Below are positions 7,039 through 15,488 of a DNA stretch of 44,757 nt, in pieces. A program made the position numbers and the translations under genes. Position 1 is the first letter of the stretch. Each line of letters starts with the position of its first letter. Where the stretch lies: the NCBI GenBank assembly GCA_002483105.1, contig DLHG01000008.1, forward strand, positions 1 to 44,757, in the 5' to 3' direction. The notes under the pieces are model-generated. The model searched no databases. It was not told where the DNA came from and saw nothing but the letters and a program-made list of their open reading frames with translations. Source of the DNA: Bacteroidetes bacterium UBA7674. Its GTDB lineage: Bacteria > Bacteroidota > Bacteroidia > Chitinophagales > Chitinophagaceae.

Positions 7039-9798
7039 CTACTGTTTACCTATCTTGATAGTTGTAGTATTTACATCATCGGTATATCTTATCATGTAGT
7101 TACCCGCAGCCAGCTCCTTAATGTCTATTGACATATGATCACCACTGAAAGGCATTTGTTTCACCACACGTCCCATCATATCTGTGATAGTAAGCGTACC
7201 CTTATATGAATGATTACCGTTTAGAGTAACAGTAAGCATGTCGTGAGCAGGATTTGGATATGCCTGCAGTGTGAATACATTACCTGCATTAGTACGGGCA
7301 GTTACTATATTACTATAAGTGCTCTTATTTGCTACGTCAGCAACTTTAATACGGTAGTAATTAACACCTTCTAAAGGACGCTCATCGTTATAGGCATAAA
7401 CTGATGGTGAACCTTTCGCAACAATAGTAGCTATTGTGTTAAATGTTTTACCGTCTGCACTACGTTCCAGTATAAAGATATCACCTTTATCCTCTGATGC
7501 TGTTGCCCAATCAATACGATTAACAGCGCCCACGTTTGTTGCTTTGATGCTCTTCAGCGTTATAGCCAATGGATAGTCCATCGCACCGGTATGGATGTAG
7601 AAGCCGCTGAAATCAGTTACGTCAAAAGTCAGTTCCCACCAGTTGTTTACTGCATTCCAGCTTACAGCCGGTATTACTAACTCAGGTGAACCTGTATAGT
7701 TGCCCGGAGCTGTACCTGTACCATGATACTGTGTGATCTTCACGTTTCCGTTATCTACACCACCTGTTGGCAACATCGGATAATTGCCCGGAGTAGCGGC
7801 AACATTATAAGCGTCAAACTCAGATTGAAGTGCATATAGTGTGATCGTCGCTGTAGGCGCAGGCACTGAATTGCCCGGCTCTATATCATAGTGTCTTTGC
7901 ACATATGGTTGTCCCTGGTAATTGTTCACAGCATTATCAATTGTTACACCTACCGCTGTATTTCCATTTATAGGAGATACACCGCTCGGTGTTATTGTGG
8001 CAATCACATCACAATCTGTATAGATCACCTGCGTAGGGCCGGAGATATTTACGACAAGTGTTTCAGTAGTGCCTGCGGCACCCGCCAATGTGTTAGTAGA
8101 GTCAACAACCATTGTGACACTATTGCTGGTATCAGTAGCTGCTGTTACACATGCGTCATTGTTTGTTATAACAAACTCAACCACATCGCCATTAACGGGC
8201 GCATTATCTGCATAGGTAAGTCCTGTTGCAGGAAGGAGCACGTTGTTTTTAAACCACTGATAACCGGGAGTTGTACCCTCATTTACTGTAGTTGCAGTAT
8301 ATGTTACTGCTGTCCCCTGGCATACACTAGCGGAAGGTGTAACCGCAATAGTAGCGTCAGGTGTAACATTTGGTGTTACGGTCATTGTAATACTATTACT
8401 TCCGGCAGTAGCTACCGAAACACACGGTTCATTACTTGTCAGGATACAGTTAACAACATCTCCATCCGCAGGTGCATTATCAACAAATACATTAGTAATT
8501 GCAGATTGTACGATACCGTTTTTGAGCCACTGGTACGCAGGCGTTGTACCACCAAAAGTAGTAGTAGCTGTATAAGTAACTGTAGTACCCGCACAAACTG
8601 TACTTGACGGACTTACAGCAATAGAAATAGTAGGAGTAACGATAGGATTAACCGTCATCGTGATGGTATTGCTGGTAACAGTTGGCTGTGCAGGACAGGC
8701 ATAAGAGCTGGTCACTACCACGTTCACCGCATCGCTGTTATTAAACAGTGAAGAAGAATATGTGTTTTGGTCCGTTCCAACAGGCATTCCGTTTACATAC
8801 CATTGATAACTCGGCGTAGTGCCCGCATTAGTTACGTTTGCGGTCATTGTCACGCTAGTACCGCTGCATATATCATTACCCGGTGCCGCAGTTATATTAG
8901 CGGTAGCTGCCAATGGGGGAGTTAGAGTTAGGTTAATGGTTAATATACTATCGCCACAGTACATGTTCGCACCGGTAAGCACGTCTGTATAAGCTCCTCC
9001 TGTCGTCCAGGTATTATTACCGCTCGGGCTGGTGTAAGAAGAACCGCATGCATTTACGTTAAGTGTGGCATAAGTATTACGCTGGTAGAGCGCTAATACT
9101 TCGGCAGCAGTTATAGCACGGTTATACAACCGGTACTCATCCAACAGGCCACCTGCAGGGGCACCTACATTGGCACTGTATCCCATCACTTTAAGCGGAC
9201 CTGTACCAGTAAGGTTTACAGCACCTTGGTTTATGGTAGTCACCAGGACACCGTCCAGGTAGCCTCTTGTCTGATTAACCGAATTATCATACACAAACGT
9301 GGTCATATGCGGCGCCACTGTTGCACCGCCGCTCACCAGTACATCAGTCATACCGGCACCACGCAGTATCCAGTTATTGGCTCCTGCTACACCATTCGTA
9401 AAACAACGGAATGAGGCCGTACCTGCATCTCCGAATATGTAAAATAGCGTGGAGCTGGGTGTAATATTAGAGGTCCAAAAGGAAATGCTCCATGATGAAT
9501 TCCCAAGGTTAGGCGCCCAGTTCGTATTCAGATAATCAGTAGATGCACTGACACCGCTGCCAACTAATGCGGTTGAACATTGCCCGGTGCCACCCTGCGT
9601 TATTGAACCCAGGATATTGGCGGTTGCTGTGCCAGGTGGTGGTGTGAGTGCTTGGTTAGGCACTGTAGTGCCTGTGCCATCAAAGCGGTAATATAATATC
9701 TCAGGCGTTGGAGGTGGTATTTGTGCCGTAGCACCTATAGCACTTGCCAGCAATACAAAGCTGCAAGACACTAACTGAATAAATAGACGTTTTTTCAT
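7039..9798 (-). CDS. LamG and Ig-like repeat protein with T9SS sorting domain
   Basis: 919 residues. Signal peptide (MKKRLFIQLVSCSFVLLASA), then a laminin-G/concanavalin-like domain (about 30-240; YYRFDGTG, ISFWTSN, GGLLDEYRLYNRAIT). Three Ig-like repeats of about 95 residues follow (about 300-585), each with a CxGT start, a YQW(Y/L/F)xN core and a SN(T/S)(I/V)TM end. A further beta-rich region has the FILERSADGKTFNTI fibronectin-like signature, and the last 75 residues form a type A T9SS sorting domain (LQAYPNPAHDMLTVTL ... AAGNYMIRY). The protein is therefore expected to leave the cell through the type IX system and attach to or leave the surface. An adhesin-like role is inferred. Confidence 0.9.
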   Translation of the reverse strand: MKKRLFIQLVSCSFVLLASAIGATAQIPPPTPEILYYRFDGTGTTVPNQALTPPPGTATANILGSITQGGTGQCSTALVGSGVSASTDYLNTNWAPNLGNSSWSISFWTSNITPSSTLFYIFGDAGTASFRCFTNGVAGANNWILRGAGMTDVLVSGGATVAPHMTTFVYDNSVNQTRGYLDGVLVTTINQGAVNLTGTGPLKVMGYSANVGAPAGGLLDEYRLYNRAITAAEVLALYQRNTYATLNVNACGSSYTSPSGNNTWTTGGAYTDVLTGANMYCGDSILTINLTLTPPLAATANITAAPGNDICSGTSVTMTANVTNAGTTPSYQWYVNGMPVGTDQNTYSSSLFNNSDAVNVVVTSSYACPAQPTVTSNTITMTVNPIVTPTISIAVSPSSTVCAGTTVTYTATTTFGGTTPAYQWLKNGIVQSAITNVFVDNAPADGDVVNCILTSNEPCVSVATAGSNSITMTVTPNVTPDATIAVTPSASVCQGTAVTYTATTVNEGTTPGYQWFKNNVLLPATGLTYADNAPVNGDVVEFVITNNDACVTAATDTSNSVTMVVDSTNTLAGAAGTTETLVVNISGPTQVIYTDCDVIATITPSGVSPINGNTAVGVTIDNAVNNYQGQPYVQRHYDIEPGNSVPAPTATITLYALQSEFDAYNVAATPGNYPMLPTGGVDNGNVKITQYHGTGTAPGNYTGSPELVIPAVSWNAVNNWWELTFDVTDFSGFYIHTGAMDYPLAITLKSIKATNVGAVNRIDWATASEDKGDIFILERSADGKTFNTIATIVAKGSPSVYAYNDERPLEGVNYYRIKVADVANKSTYSNIVTARTNAGNVFTLQAYPNPAHDMLTVTLNGNHSYKGTLTITDMMGRVVKQMPFSGDHMSIDIKELAAGNYMIRYTDDVNTTTIKIGKQ

Positions 9799-9837
9799 AG
9801 CTATTATTTTCTCTTATTTAATTAACTATTTTCTTGA

Positions 9838-9845
9838 CAAAACTA
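9838..9845 (-). promoter_or_regulatory. -7 box of the LamG-protein gene
   Basis: Minus strand reads TAGTTTTG, a perfect TAnnTTTG, 40 nt before the start codon. The upstream -33 element is not clear. Confidence 0.55.
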
Positions 9846-10019
9846 GTAAAATAATTGATTAGGATATTAACTACTATTTAATAACTTTAAGTTAATGGAA
9901 TAAAATTGGGGTGATGCGCAAGACCATAAAACATAACCAATGGTTGTGTTTTTGGAAAATGATGCAGTACCTTTTAAATGACAGGGCTATTTCTAACTTT
10001 ATAACAAATCGACACACAC

Positions 10020-10544
10020 ATGAAAAATGTATTTCGTACAATACTGGTAATGTTAGCTTTATTTAGCTTTCTCCCATCACAGGCGCAGGAAGATTCTGTA
10101 GTGGTAATAAAGAAACCTAAGTTCACCAGTGATACATTATTTACCATTATGAGTGCCGAACGTATACTGGGGCAGTCCGCGTTTTTGCATGAACGCAGAT
10201 CAAGCAGAAGCACAACCAACAGGCTGTATCAATCGGGCTATACTGCATTTCAAAAAGATAATGGCATAAACGGGACTATCTATTTCTCAATAGAGCAGTT
10301 TGATGATGAATTATCCGCTCACCAGTATTATATAGATACCCGGAACGCCAATGCAAGGAACGGGATACAAATGCTGACCTATGTGGGAAGTGAAGCATAC
10401 TTCCACAGCGACCATGAGAATTTTTATTTCATAATGGTCCGCAAAGGGAATAAGGTGTTCAATATGAAAGTGAATAAGATCACTTCGCACACTTCATTAG
10501 TAGAATTTAATAAGGTGGCGAGAGAGATAGCGGAGCGGTTGTAG
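10020..10544 (+). CDS. Secreted hypothetical protein, 174 aa
   Basis: Signal peptide (MKNVFRTILVMLALFSFLPSQAQ) then a 150-residue domain with alternating strands and helices (GTIYFSIEQFDDELSAHQYY, FYFIMVRKGNKVFNMKVNKI). No family is recognised. The overall shape, a single small domain with a conserved aromatic core, suggests a periplasmic or lipid-facing protein. TAACTTTA at 9994-10001 may be the -7 box. This is the last chromosomal gene before the tRNA-Val island. Confidence 0.7.
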   Translation: MKNVFRTILVMLALFSFLPSQAQEDSVVVIKKPKFTSDTLFTIMSAERILGQSAFLHERRSSRSTTNRLYQSGYTAFQKDNGINGTIYFSIEQFDDELSAHQYYIDTRNANARNGIQMLTYVGSEAYFHSDHENFYFIMVRKGNKVFNMKVNKITSHTSLVEFNKVAREIAERL

Positions 10545-10576
10545 GGGTATTAAAATTTATTCGATCAAGACAAATA

Positions 10577-10604
10577 AAAAAGCCCCGCAAATTGTGAGGC
10601 TTTT
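10577..10604. terminator. Hairpin next to the outermost att copy
   Basis: AAAAAGCC and AGGCTTTT enclose an imperfect inner stem (CCGCAA/TTGTG). It stands just outside the outermost copy of the tRNA 3' end, in the same place as the terminators beside the other two copies. It was probably the original terminator of the tRNA (inference). Confidence 0.6.
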
Positions 10605-10609
10605 ATTCT

Positions 10610-10641
10610 GTGGAAGCACACGGATTCGAACCTCGGACCCT
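10610..10641 (-). repeat. Outer att copy: tRNA-Val 3' end fragment (degenerate)
   Basis: 32 bp that match the 3' end of the tRNA-Val gene at 24505-24536 with one mismatch (T for G at 10633). It covers the acceptor strand and T-arm only. The DUF4365 stop codon begins at its inner edge. Read as the displaced original tRNA end, now drifting. Confidence 0.85.
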
Positions 10642-12604
10642 ATTCAACTTCATAACCAATAATCCTAAGTAAATGCTTCACATCTTGGTGTGTACCATAC
10701 TCAAAATTTGTATCAATGTTGATGACACTATAGGTAGGAGCCCACCTATATTGAAATAAAGGGTCGCTAAACTTGGTGTTATGAACCAATCTCAATTCAG
10801 GCTTTTTACAGACAGTTTCGAAAAGCCGATTGTTCTGCATATCCTGTAATAAAAGTTCCATTTGCTTTTCGTCAAACCCTTGTGCTGATGCAAATCTCTC
10901 AGCTAATTGAGCAATTTCTTCATCACTCGCGTCTTTCATTAAAGCCCCTCGCCTTTTCGTTAAATTCTTTATTATCTGATCGACGGTCGAGAAAGCTTCT
11001 TCGTGAATTTCATTAGCAGCTTTGTATTGCTCAATTTGCTTCAGCAATTCAGAATTATCAATCTCAATTGCTCCATCGATTAAAACGTCTTTCAACCTCT
11101 TTAAATCGTACCCAATTAGCAGACTATGGAACGCATCACCAGTTAAACCAAATTTGTTAAATAGCTGAAAACTAGCATTCGCACATTCCATACCTTTGGC
11201 AATCGGTTCGTCACCTGGTACTAACTCGTTAATCCCCATATCAACGGCAAGAAGTGACGACATAAAGTTCTTTATTGAAGAAGCTCTAAGAAATAGTGCC
11301 TTTGCGTATAGGGGCTGCAGATTATTGGCTTGTGCATACGAAATTAATTCACCGATATGATAACTAACAGTTTCGTTGAGACTTACCATTCGTCTAGTCC
11401 ATTGAATATAATTACCCTTGTCTATTGGTTCACCAAATGCTTCCTTCGTCTTGAATTCGGCAGTCATGAACATATTGTAAACAGCAAATGCGCTAGAGAG
11501 ATTATCACAGTTATACACATTTAAGAGTAATTTTTGCTCATTGTCCAATTTACTCTCCTTGATTTTCTCAAAAATTGCAATTGCATCATCCATATATACC
11601 GTCTTTCCTACATCATCCCTGCCCATGATTGCAATGCGAGTGCTGAGAATGTTAATCGCCAATAAAAGAGAATTTTGTTCCTGAACGGCAAGCTCGGTGA
11701 GCTTCAAGAGGCGTTCTAAACTTTCCGGTTCGTCAATGTAACCTAGAACCAAGTCTGCTTTTATTTTAAGAAATTCAATTGATGCAAATTCTTCGTCAGA
11801 ATATTTACCTCTGTTCTGGATTGCCTTACGCAAGAAATATTCACCCTCCATTATGTTACCACGCTCCACATAGGTTATCGCAGCGAGATGAATTAGTTTC
11901 GCAGATTTGAGGATTTCATTGAGGCTTAAATTTCTGAATATCTCATGCAGTGTTCCAAATCTTAACCTATGCGCAAGACCAAATCCCATTACTTCTAAAC
12001 TTTCAAGATCGTTGACATTGAAATTAGACTGTTTGATGTTGGTAGAATCGGAAGGAATTCCAAATAAAGAACCAAAAGTATCCACCATTGCATCTGTCCT
12101 ACGAGTGCGCAGCAGCATTCTTTCATGAATTCCTTTTAGTTTTTCTTCAGACAGTATGTTTTCAATAGGAAAGTGAATACTTACGGAGTCATTGTCTCTC
12201 CAGTCATAACTACCTCTTTCGTCATTTAACCTCGTGATAAAATGCTCAACGTAGTCAAAGTAAGATTTTCCCGTTTTGACATCATACAATACTATGATGC
12301 CATACATCGGCTTGCGTCTATATAAATATCCTAATCGAGATGTCTTAAACTGGAGGCTAACGAATCGTTCATTGTTGCTATCAATTATAACAGCGTTCTC
12401 CTGGCTCTTAAGTTGGATTGCAAATAGTTTCCCGGTAGGGCTATGGTCATCTGCCACCTCAACATTAAAATCAACACCATAGTCAGGGGATTCCTGTCGA
12501 AGGATAAATCCATTCCTTTTAGTAAACAATCTCCTGAGTTCGTTTTCAGATTCCTCACTATTCTTAGATGCAGTGTCAATAATAGGGTTATCGTTAAATG
12601 CCAT
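10640..12604 (-). CDS. DUF4365 nuclease-like protein with helical C-terminus
   Basis: 654 residues. The N-terminal 165 residues match DUF4365, a restriction-endonuclease-fold domain: SEESENELRRLF helix, SPDYGVDFNVEV (D41, D45 and E49 as candidate metal ligands) and GKLFAIQLKSQ (Q64, K66), i.e. the PD-(D/E)xK pattern. The rest is a long run of alpha-helical segments resembling helical repeats (TPR-like), likely a sensing or partner-binding part. DUF4365 proteins are often found in defence loci; an anti-phage role here is inferred. It is the only gene of element A, and its stop codon coincides with the edge of the att copy. It is richer in A+T than the flanking chromosomal genes. Confidence 0.75.
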   Translation of the reverse strand: MAFNDNPIIDTASKNSEESENELRRLFTKRNGFILRQESPDYGVDFNVEVADDHSPTGKLFAIQLKSQENAVIIDSNNERFVSLQFKTSRLGYLYRRKPMYGIIVLYDVKTGKSYFDYVEHFITRLNDERGSYDWRDNDSVSIHFPIENILSEEKLKGIHERMLLRTRRTDAMVDTFGSLFGIPSDSTNIKQSNFNVNDLESLEVMGFGLAHRLRFGTLHEIFRNLSLNEILKSAKLIHLAAITYVERGNIMEGEYFLRKAIQNRGKYSDEEFASIEFLKIKADLVLGYIDEPESLERLLKLTELAVQEQNSLLLAINILSTRIAIMGRDDVGKTVYMDDAIAIFEKIKESKLDNEQKLLLNVYNCDNLSSAFAVYNMFMTAEFKTKEAFGEPIDKGNYIQWTRRMVSLNETVSYHIGELISYAQANNLQPLYAKALFLRASSIKNFMSSLLAVDMGINELVPGDEPIAKGMECANASFQLFNKFGLTGDAFHSLLIGYDLKRLKDVLIDGAIEIDNSELLKQIEQYKAANEIHEEAFSTVDQIIKNLTKRRGALMKDASDEEIAQLAERFASAQGFDEKQMELLLQDMQNNRLFETVCKKPELRLVHNTKFSDPLFQYRWAPTYSVINIDTNFEYGTHQDVKHLLRIIGYEVE

Positions 12605-12730
12605 AAATTATGATTTTGTCCCTTGAAAGTTCCCAATGATTTGCGATGTCTTAAAAATCACGTTCATTTAAAAAATTGAGAGCATAAATGTACTGATTGC
12701 TGATTTGTGCGCGGCTTACCAGAAAATTTG

Positions 12731-12747
12731 CAAGTAATTTGCAAGTA
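12731..12747. repeat. Arm-type repeats CAAGT-N6-CAAGTA of element A
   Basis: CAAGT (12731-12735) and CAAGTA (12742-12747) are 11 bp apart start to start, one helical turn. The identical layout is found at both ends of element B, as expected of integrase arm-binding sites. Confidence 0.55.
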
Positions 12748-12810
12748 GAAGAGGAGAAAACAGTCCTTTATAGGATATAAACCCCAAAGGGAATGGACAC
12801 GCCACAAAAC

Positions 12811-12846
12811 AAAAAAGCCTCTAGAATGTTGATTCTAAAGGCTTTT
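12811..12846 (-). terminator. Terminator beside the middle att copy
   Basis: AGCCT-c-TAGAAT / ATTCTA-a-AGGCT stem with a GTTG loop, then TTTTTTGTTTT on the minus strand. Nearly identical to the terminator of the intact tRNA, so it moved with the tRNA 3' end of element A. Confidence 0.7.
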
Positions 12847-12851
12847 ATTCT

Positions 12852-12896
12852 GTGGAAGCACACGGATTCGAACCGCGGACCCTCTGCTTGTAAGGC
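12852..12896 (-). repeat. Middle att copy (attL of element B)
   Basis: A 45-bp exact direct repeat of 24505-24549, covering tRNA-Val from the acceptor end to the anticodon loop. The encoded CCA seen at the intact gene is absent here (CACA instead). Confidence 0.92.
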
Positions 12897-12956
12897 GATT
12901 AGAAATGCTTCTGAAACGCAATACTGGCAATACTTCCATGTTTTAAGCCTTCCTGT

Positions 12957-12976
12957 GTACAAGTTTGGTTCAAGTA
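12957..12976. repeat. Left arm-type repeats of element B
   Basis: GTACAAGTTTGGTTCAAGTA agrees at 17 of 20 positions with 24391-24410 near the right end and keeps the CAAGT-N6-CAAGTA layout. Likely integrase arm sites. Confidence 0.6.
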
Positions 12977-13025
12977 ACCTCACTTGTTATGAATAATTTG
13001 ATTAAAAAAGTAATTTGTAATAGTA

Positions 13026-13751
13026 CTAAGGGTTTTCCAAATTAGTTATGTCAATTCTATTCTTTTTTACATATTTATCATCTTTATAAATGTATGTTTG
13101 AACGGAGAGCCTTTCGAAGGGTTCTCCTTTGTCATCTACAAAGTTATTTACGATAAAATCTACTATCTGATTATTGGTTGCACTTAGATAAATTTTATCA
13201 TTTTCCAGTTTAGCATCCCTAATGTCACAAAATAGTGTGCATAATGTACCTACACCACCATGCCATCTTAATGTGGCTGTTTTGCTGGTACTGCTACGTA
13301 TTTTCTTTTCTAAATAAATATCTGCCAGTTCTAGACAGTGAGTTTCTATTCTCTCTAGTAGATTGGTTACTTCACTTTGTATCGGTGCGAAATAATCTCT
13401 TTTGGATATTCTCAACGTCATTTGAGCTACATCTAGCGAAATCTGTTTAACCATTTCCTTTAATTTATTGGGGTCAGACCTGCGTAACTCTTCTAACTCA
13501 TTATTTAAAGAATTCCAATCTCCATTTACGTAGCTCTTTTCGAGATGCTCAATAGCTGTCTTTTTAAACTTTGCATTAGTTTCAGCATACTTATACCACC
13601 TAGACAATGGAATTTCGAATTTGTCATACCCTGATAATACTGCATTCCACTGGTCTGGATTGTACTCCTGTAAGTACCAGTCGTTAACATTTGATAAGAA
13701 TTTCATGAAATTAGGCTCAAAAAGTAGACTATTAAGTTTCTCTAGGAACAT
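13026..13751 (-). CDS. Hypothetical island protein, 241 aa
   Basis: No family recognised. It is soluble, with an N-terminal helical half (residues 1-140) and a more structured end: TLRWHGGVGTLCTLFCDIRD, then KIYLSATNNQIVDFIVNNFVD and a charged tail. The motif W-x-G followed by a helix and F-x-D-x-x-G-x-P-F slightly recalls the C-terminal part of RteC-type proteins of Bacteroidota elements, but the match is too weak to name it. First gene inside the left end of element B, reading toward the end, preceded by a hairpin at 13776-13804. Confidence 0.6.
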   Translation of the reverse strand: MFLEKLNSLLFEPNFMKFLSNVNDWYLQEYNPDQWNAVLSGYDKFEIPLSRWYKYAETNAKFKKTAIEHLEKSYVNGDWNSLNNELEELRRSDPNKLKEMVKQISLDVAQMTLRISKRDYFAPIQSEVTNLLERIETHCLELADIYLEKKIRSSTSKTATLRWHGGVGTLCTLFCDIRDAKLENDKIYLSATNNQIVDFIVNNFVDDKGEPFERLSVQTYIYKDDKYVKKNRIDITNLENP

Positions 13752-13775
13752 ACCGCAAGTTTACTCGCTAAGTTA

Positions 13776-13804
13776 ATGAAGGATAGCCAAAGGCTACCCT
13801 TCAT
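13776..13804. other. Strong stem-loop upstream of the 241-aa gene
   Basis: ATGAAGG-a-TAGCC / GGCTA-c-CCTTCAT with an AAA loop, 12 paired bases and one internal mismatch. No T-run follows on either strand, so it may be a leader structure or a protein site more than a terminator. Confidence 0.5.
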
Positions 13805-13826
13805 AATTGTATTAAGACGTTCGAAA

Positions 13827-13982
13827 TCAACTAAACCCTTCATAAGGAGAGGCATGACCCCTAGAATAAGGTCTGGCCTCGAAGGGGACAGAGTCAGTTT
13901 TCTGATTATACTTTTTGATTTTCTTCTTTACTACTTCTTTGGTAGCTCTTGGCGTTTCTTTTTTAGTTGCCATGTTATTCAT
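13827..13982 (-). CDS. Possible small basic protein, 48-51 aa
   Basis: ATG frame beginning MNNMATKKETPRATKEVV (second start at 13973), very lysine-rich at first, with a Pro/Tyr/Ser-rich end (FEARPYSRGHASPYEGFS). It lies in a 550-bp gap that is otherwise empty. No family recognised. It may be chance in AT-rich DNA; the uneven, ordered composition is the only argument for it. Confidence 0.3.
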   Translation of the reverse strand: MNNMATKKETPRATKEVVKKKIKKYNQKTDSVPFEARPYSRGHASPYEGFS

Positions 13983-14301
13983 TTTGCGGGGCTGCTTAAG
14001 CTCTCATATAATGCTCCCTGGTTAATAATTACAATTGCAATTGCAGTGTAAAAGGAAGATTTTATCAGCAGTCCAATTCGCAGAAAATAGTCTAACAAAC
14101 TTGGAGATTTAGTCCAAAAGAATGATTTATGTAAACAAAGAATGATAATTAGTAAGGAATGCAAGCATTAGAGCTGGTAAAATATATTTCTTTTCGCTTT
14201 TGCTATTGTAGGAAGCTTAACCAAAAGAAATCCTGCACTGTGGTAGTACTCCCAAAGTACAGGCAAAGAAAAGAAACTGCCTTAGCTATCGGTAGCAACC
14301 C
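13983..14301. other. Gene-free stretch
   Basis: AT-rich, with CAATTGCAATTG at about 14031-14042. I see no supported gene, repeat or hairpin of note. Confidence 0.4.
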
Positions 14302-14796
14302 CTATATTCGACTTAAAGCCTCCTGCTGAAGCACGAAGGTTTTAACTTCTTTATCTACTCTCTCACTTCCATACTTTGCCTTTATTTCATCAAGGTTCTT
14401 GTCTGTACCTCGTCCCTTGTATTCCTCGGAACGGTAGTACCAAGCTGCTTTCTTTGAGGCAAAGAACAAGCCAGCCTCTTTTAATTGGTCTTTCACTGGG
14501 TAAGTATTACCCGTTACCCAAATCCATTGGCCTACTAATTCTATGACCACTCCAGGCAGGTTAATGATTTTCTCAATTACCTGACGATACTCCTCAGATA
14601 CTTTCATTTGCTTGTTAGTGTCTTCCTCTGACAATTCCTGCTCCTTCAACACAAAGGCACAAGCGATGCTGTATTCAGCATTGATTACCTGCATTACAGC
14701 GGTTTCACCACCATTATCGGGATGATGTTGTTTTGCTAGTTGCTTGTACAGGGCTTTTACTTCGTCGATTGTTGAGCATTGATTGAAATACTGCAT
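14302..14796 (-). CDS. J-domain (DnaJ-like) protein of mobile element type
   Basis: 164 residues. Residues 1-55 form a short J-domain with intact HPD (H25-P26-D27) in LAKQHHPDNGG, followed by an acidic linker. The second half has an aromatic module, WIWVTGNTYPVKDQLKEAG then KKAAWYYRSEEY and DEIKAKYG, that I associate with plasmid and integrative-element proteins of Bacteroidota. J-domains recruit Hsp70; for element proteins this may assist replication initiation (inference). It is the usual kind of accessory gene on such islands. Confidence 0.75.
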   Translation of the reverse strand: MQYFNQCSTIDEVKALYKQLAKQHHPDNGGETAVMQVINAEYSIACAFVLKEQELSEEDTNKQMKVSEEYRQVIEKIINLPGVVIELVGQWIWVTGNTYPVKDQLKEAGLFFASKKAAWYYRSEEYKGRGTDKNLDEIKAKYGSERVDKEVKTFVLQQEALSRI

Positions 14797-14973
14797 GTTT
14801 AAATGTTTATGTGGTTAATAATAATCGCCTATTAAAAGGATGTCTTGTCGTGTTAATTGCTCGCCGTTAAAAACGTAATGAACGGAGTGCAACGAAGTGA
14901 ATGAAGTTGCGAGCGCTTCAAGGCTGGGGTAAATCGAGAGCATGAGGCACGAATGCAAAGATTTACACAGGGA

Positions 14974-15052
14974 AAAGGTTTTGCGGGGCATGGCTCATTG
15001 GCTCTGTGTGTTAGCCAGGTATAAGGGTGGGTTTGTGTCCAGCAAAACCTTT
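14974..15052. repeat. Inverted repeat, 11-bp arms
   Basis: AAAGGTTTTGC (14974-14984) and GCAAAACCTTT (15042-15052) are perfect reverse complements with 57 nt between. GGCT/AGCC pairs inside the interval. Confidence 0.6.
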
Positions 15053-15445
15053 GGACGCAGCCTGAAGCAAGCGCAGGCGAGCACAAACGAAGAAAGCGGG
15101 TGTACTGAAGCTGGTTGAGAGAATGAATGAGGTAGTGTAACGAACGATTGAATGAACGAAACGGGCTGAAGGACACAGTAGCTTTCCGAACTGAGGCAAA
15201 AGAGCCTGCAAAGAGCATGACAGATTGCGCAGTGCAACGAAGCACCCTTTAGGGCTTTTAGAGGTGCTTTCCTGCCCTTAAGAGTCAAAAGACAAAGGAA
15301 AGTATCTCTGAAAGGTCTGGCGTGTTATTTGCGCCTTTTAGCCGAAGTGAGTCCGATGAACCTGCTTAATAGAATTGGTGGTGCAGAGTTATTCCCGACT
15401 GGCGATAAATCAAGGTACTGAAGCCTGGAATGCTTACGGGAAAAA

Positions 15446-15488
15446 TGAACGGTCGGACGTTACTATATACTTTCACACCGACCGTTCA
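15446..15488. repeat. Inverted repeat, 11-bp arms, 21-nt loop
   Basis: TGAACGGTCGG (15446-15456) and CCGACCGTTCA (15478-15488) are exact reverse complements. Hairpins with shorter stems follow directly to about 15577. Confidence 0.7.

Larger units (their letters stand above)
10610..12851. mobile_element. Element A: small remnant island in tRNA-Val
   Basis: About 2.2 kb bounded by two copies of the tRNA-Val 3' end. It carries one gene (DUF4365). At its right end it has the arm-site pattern CAAGT-N6-CAAGTA (12731-12747), a GTCCTTT(A/T)TAG(G)ATA stretch and a terminator, all in the same order as at the right end of element B. In B this block is preceded by the integrase gene. Here a sequence like the integrase upstream region remains (TGATTTGTGCGCGGCTTAC, near 12700) but the integrase itself is gone. 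Element A is therefore probably a deleted relative of B. Confidence 0.7.
12605..12851. other. Gene-free right end of element A
   Basis: Holds the putative DUF4365 leader, the integrase-upstream remnant, the paired arm-type repeats at 12731-12747 and a tRNA-type terminator. I see no coding potential. Confidence 0.6.

Noticed and set aside
12793..12996. Plus-strand frame of 67 codons
   Set aside because: It reads backwards through the tRNA fragment and the terminator, so it is an artefact of the att copy.
13776..14051. Plus-strand frame of 91 codons
   Set aside because: Phe/Leu-rich antisense of lysine-rich DNA; starts inside a hairpin.
13979..14164. Hydrophobic 61-codon frame that would overlap the 51-aa frame by ATGA
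   Set aside because: The overlap looked like coupling, but the frame has only a TTG start, contains no ATG and is directly preceded by a stop.
14853..15288. Minus-strand frames of 66-130 codons over the structured region
   Set aside because: They overlap one another in different frames, have Cys/Ser/Arg/Leu-rich chance-like sequence, no domain and no start context. The DNA is better explained by inverted repeats.
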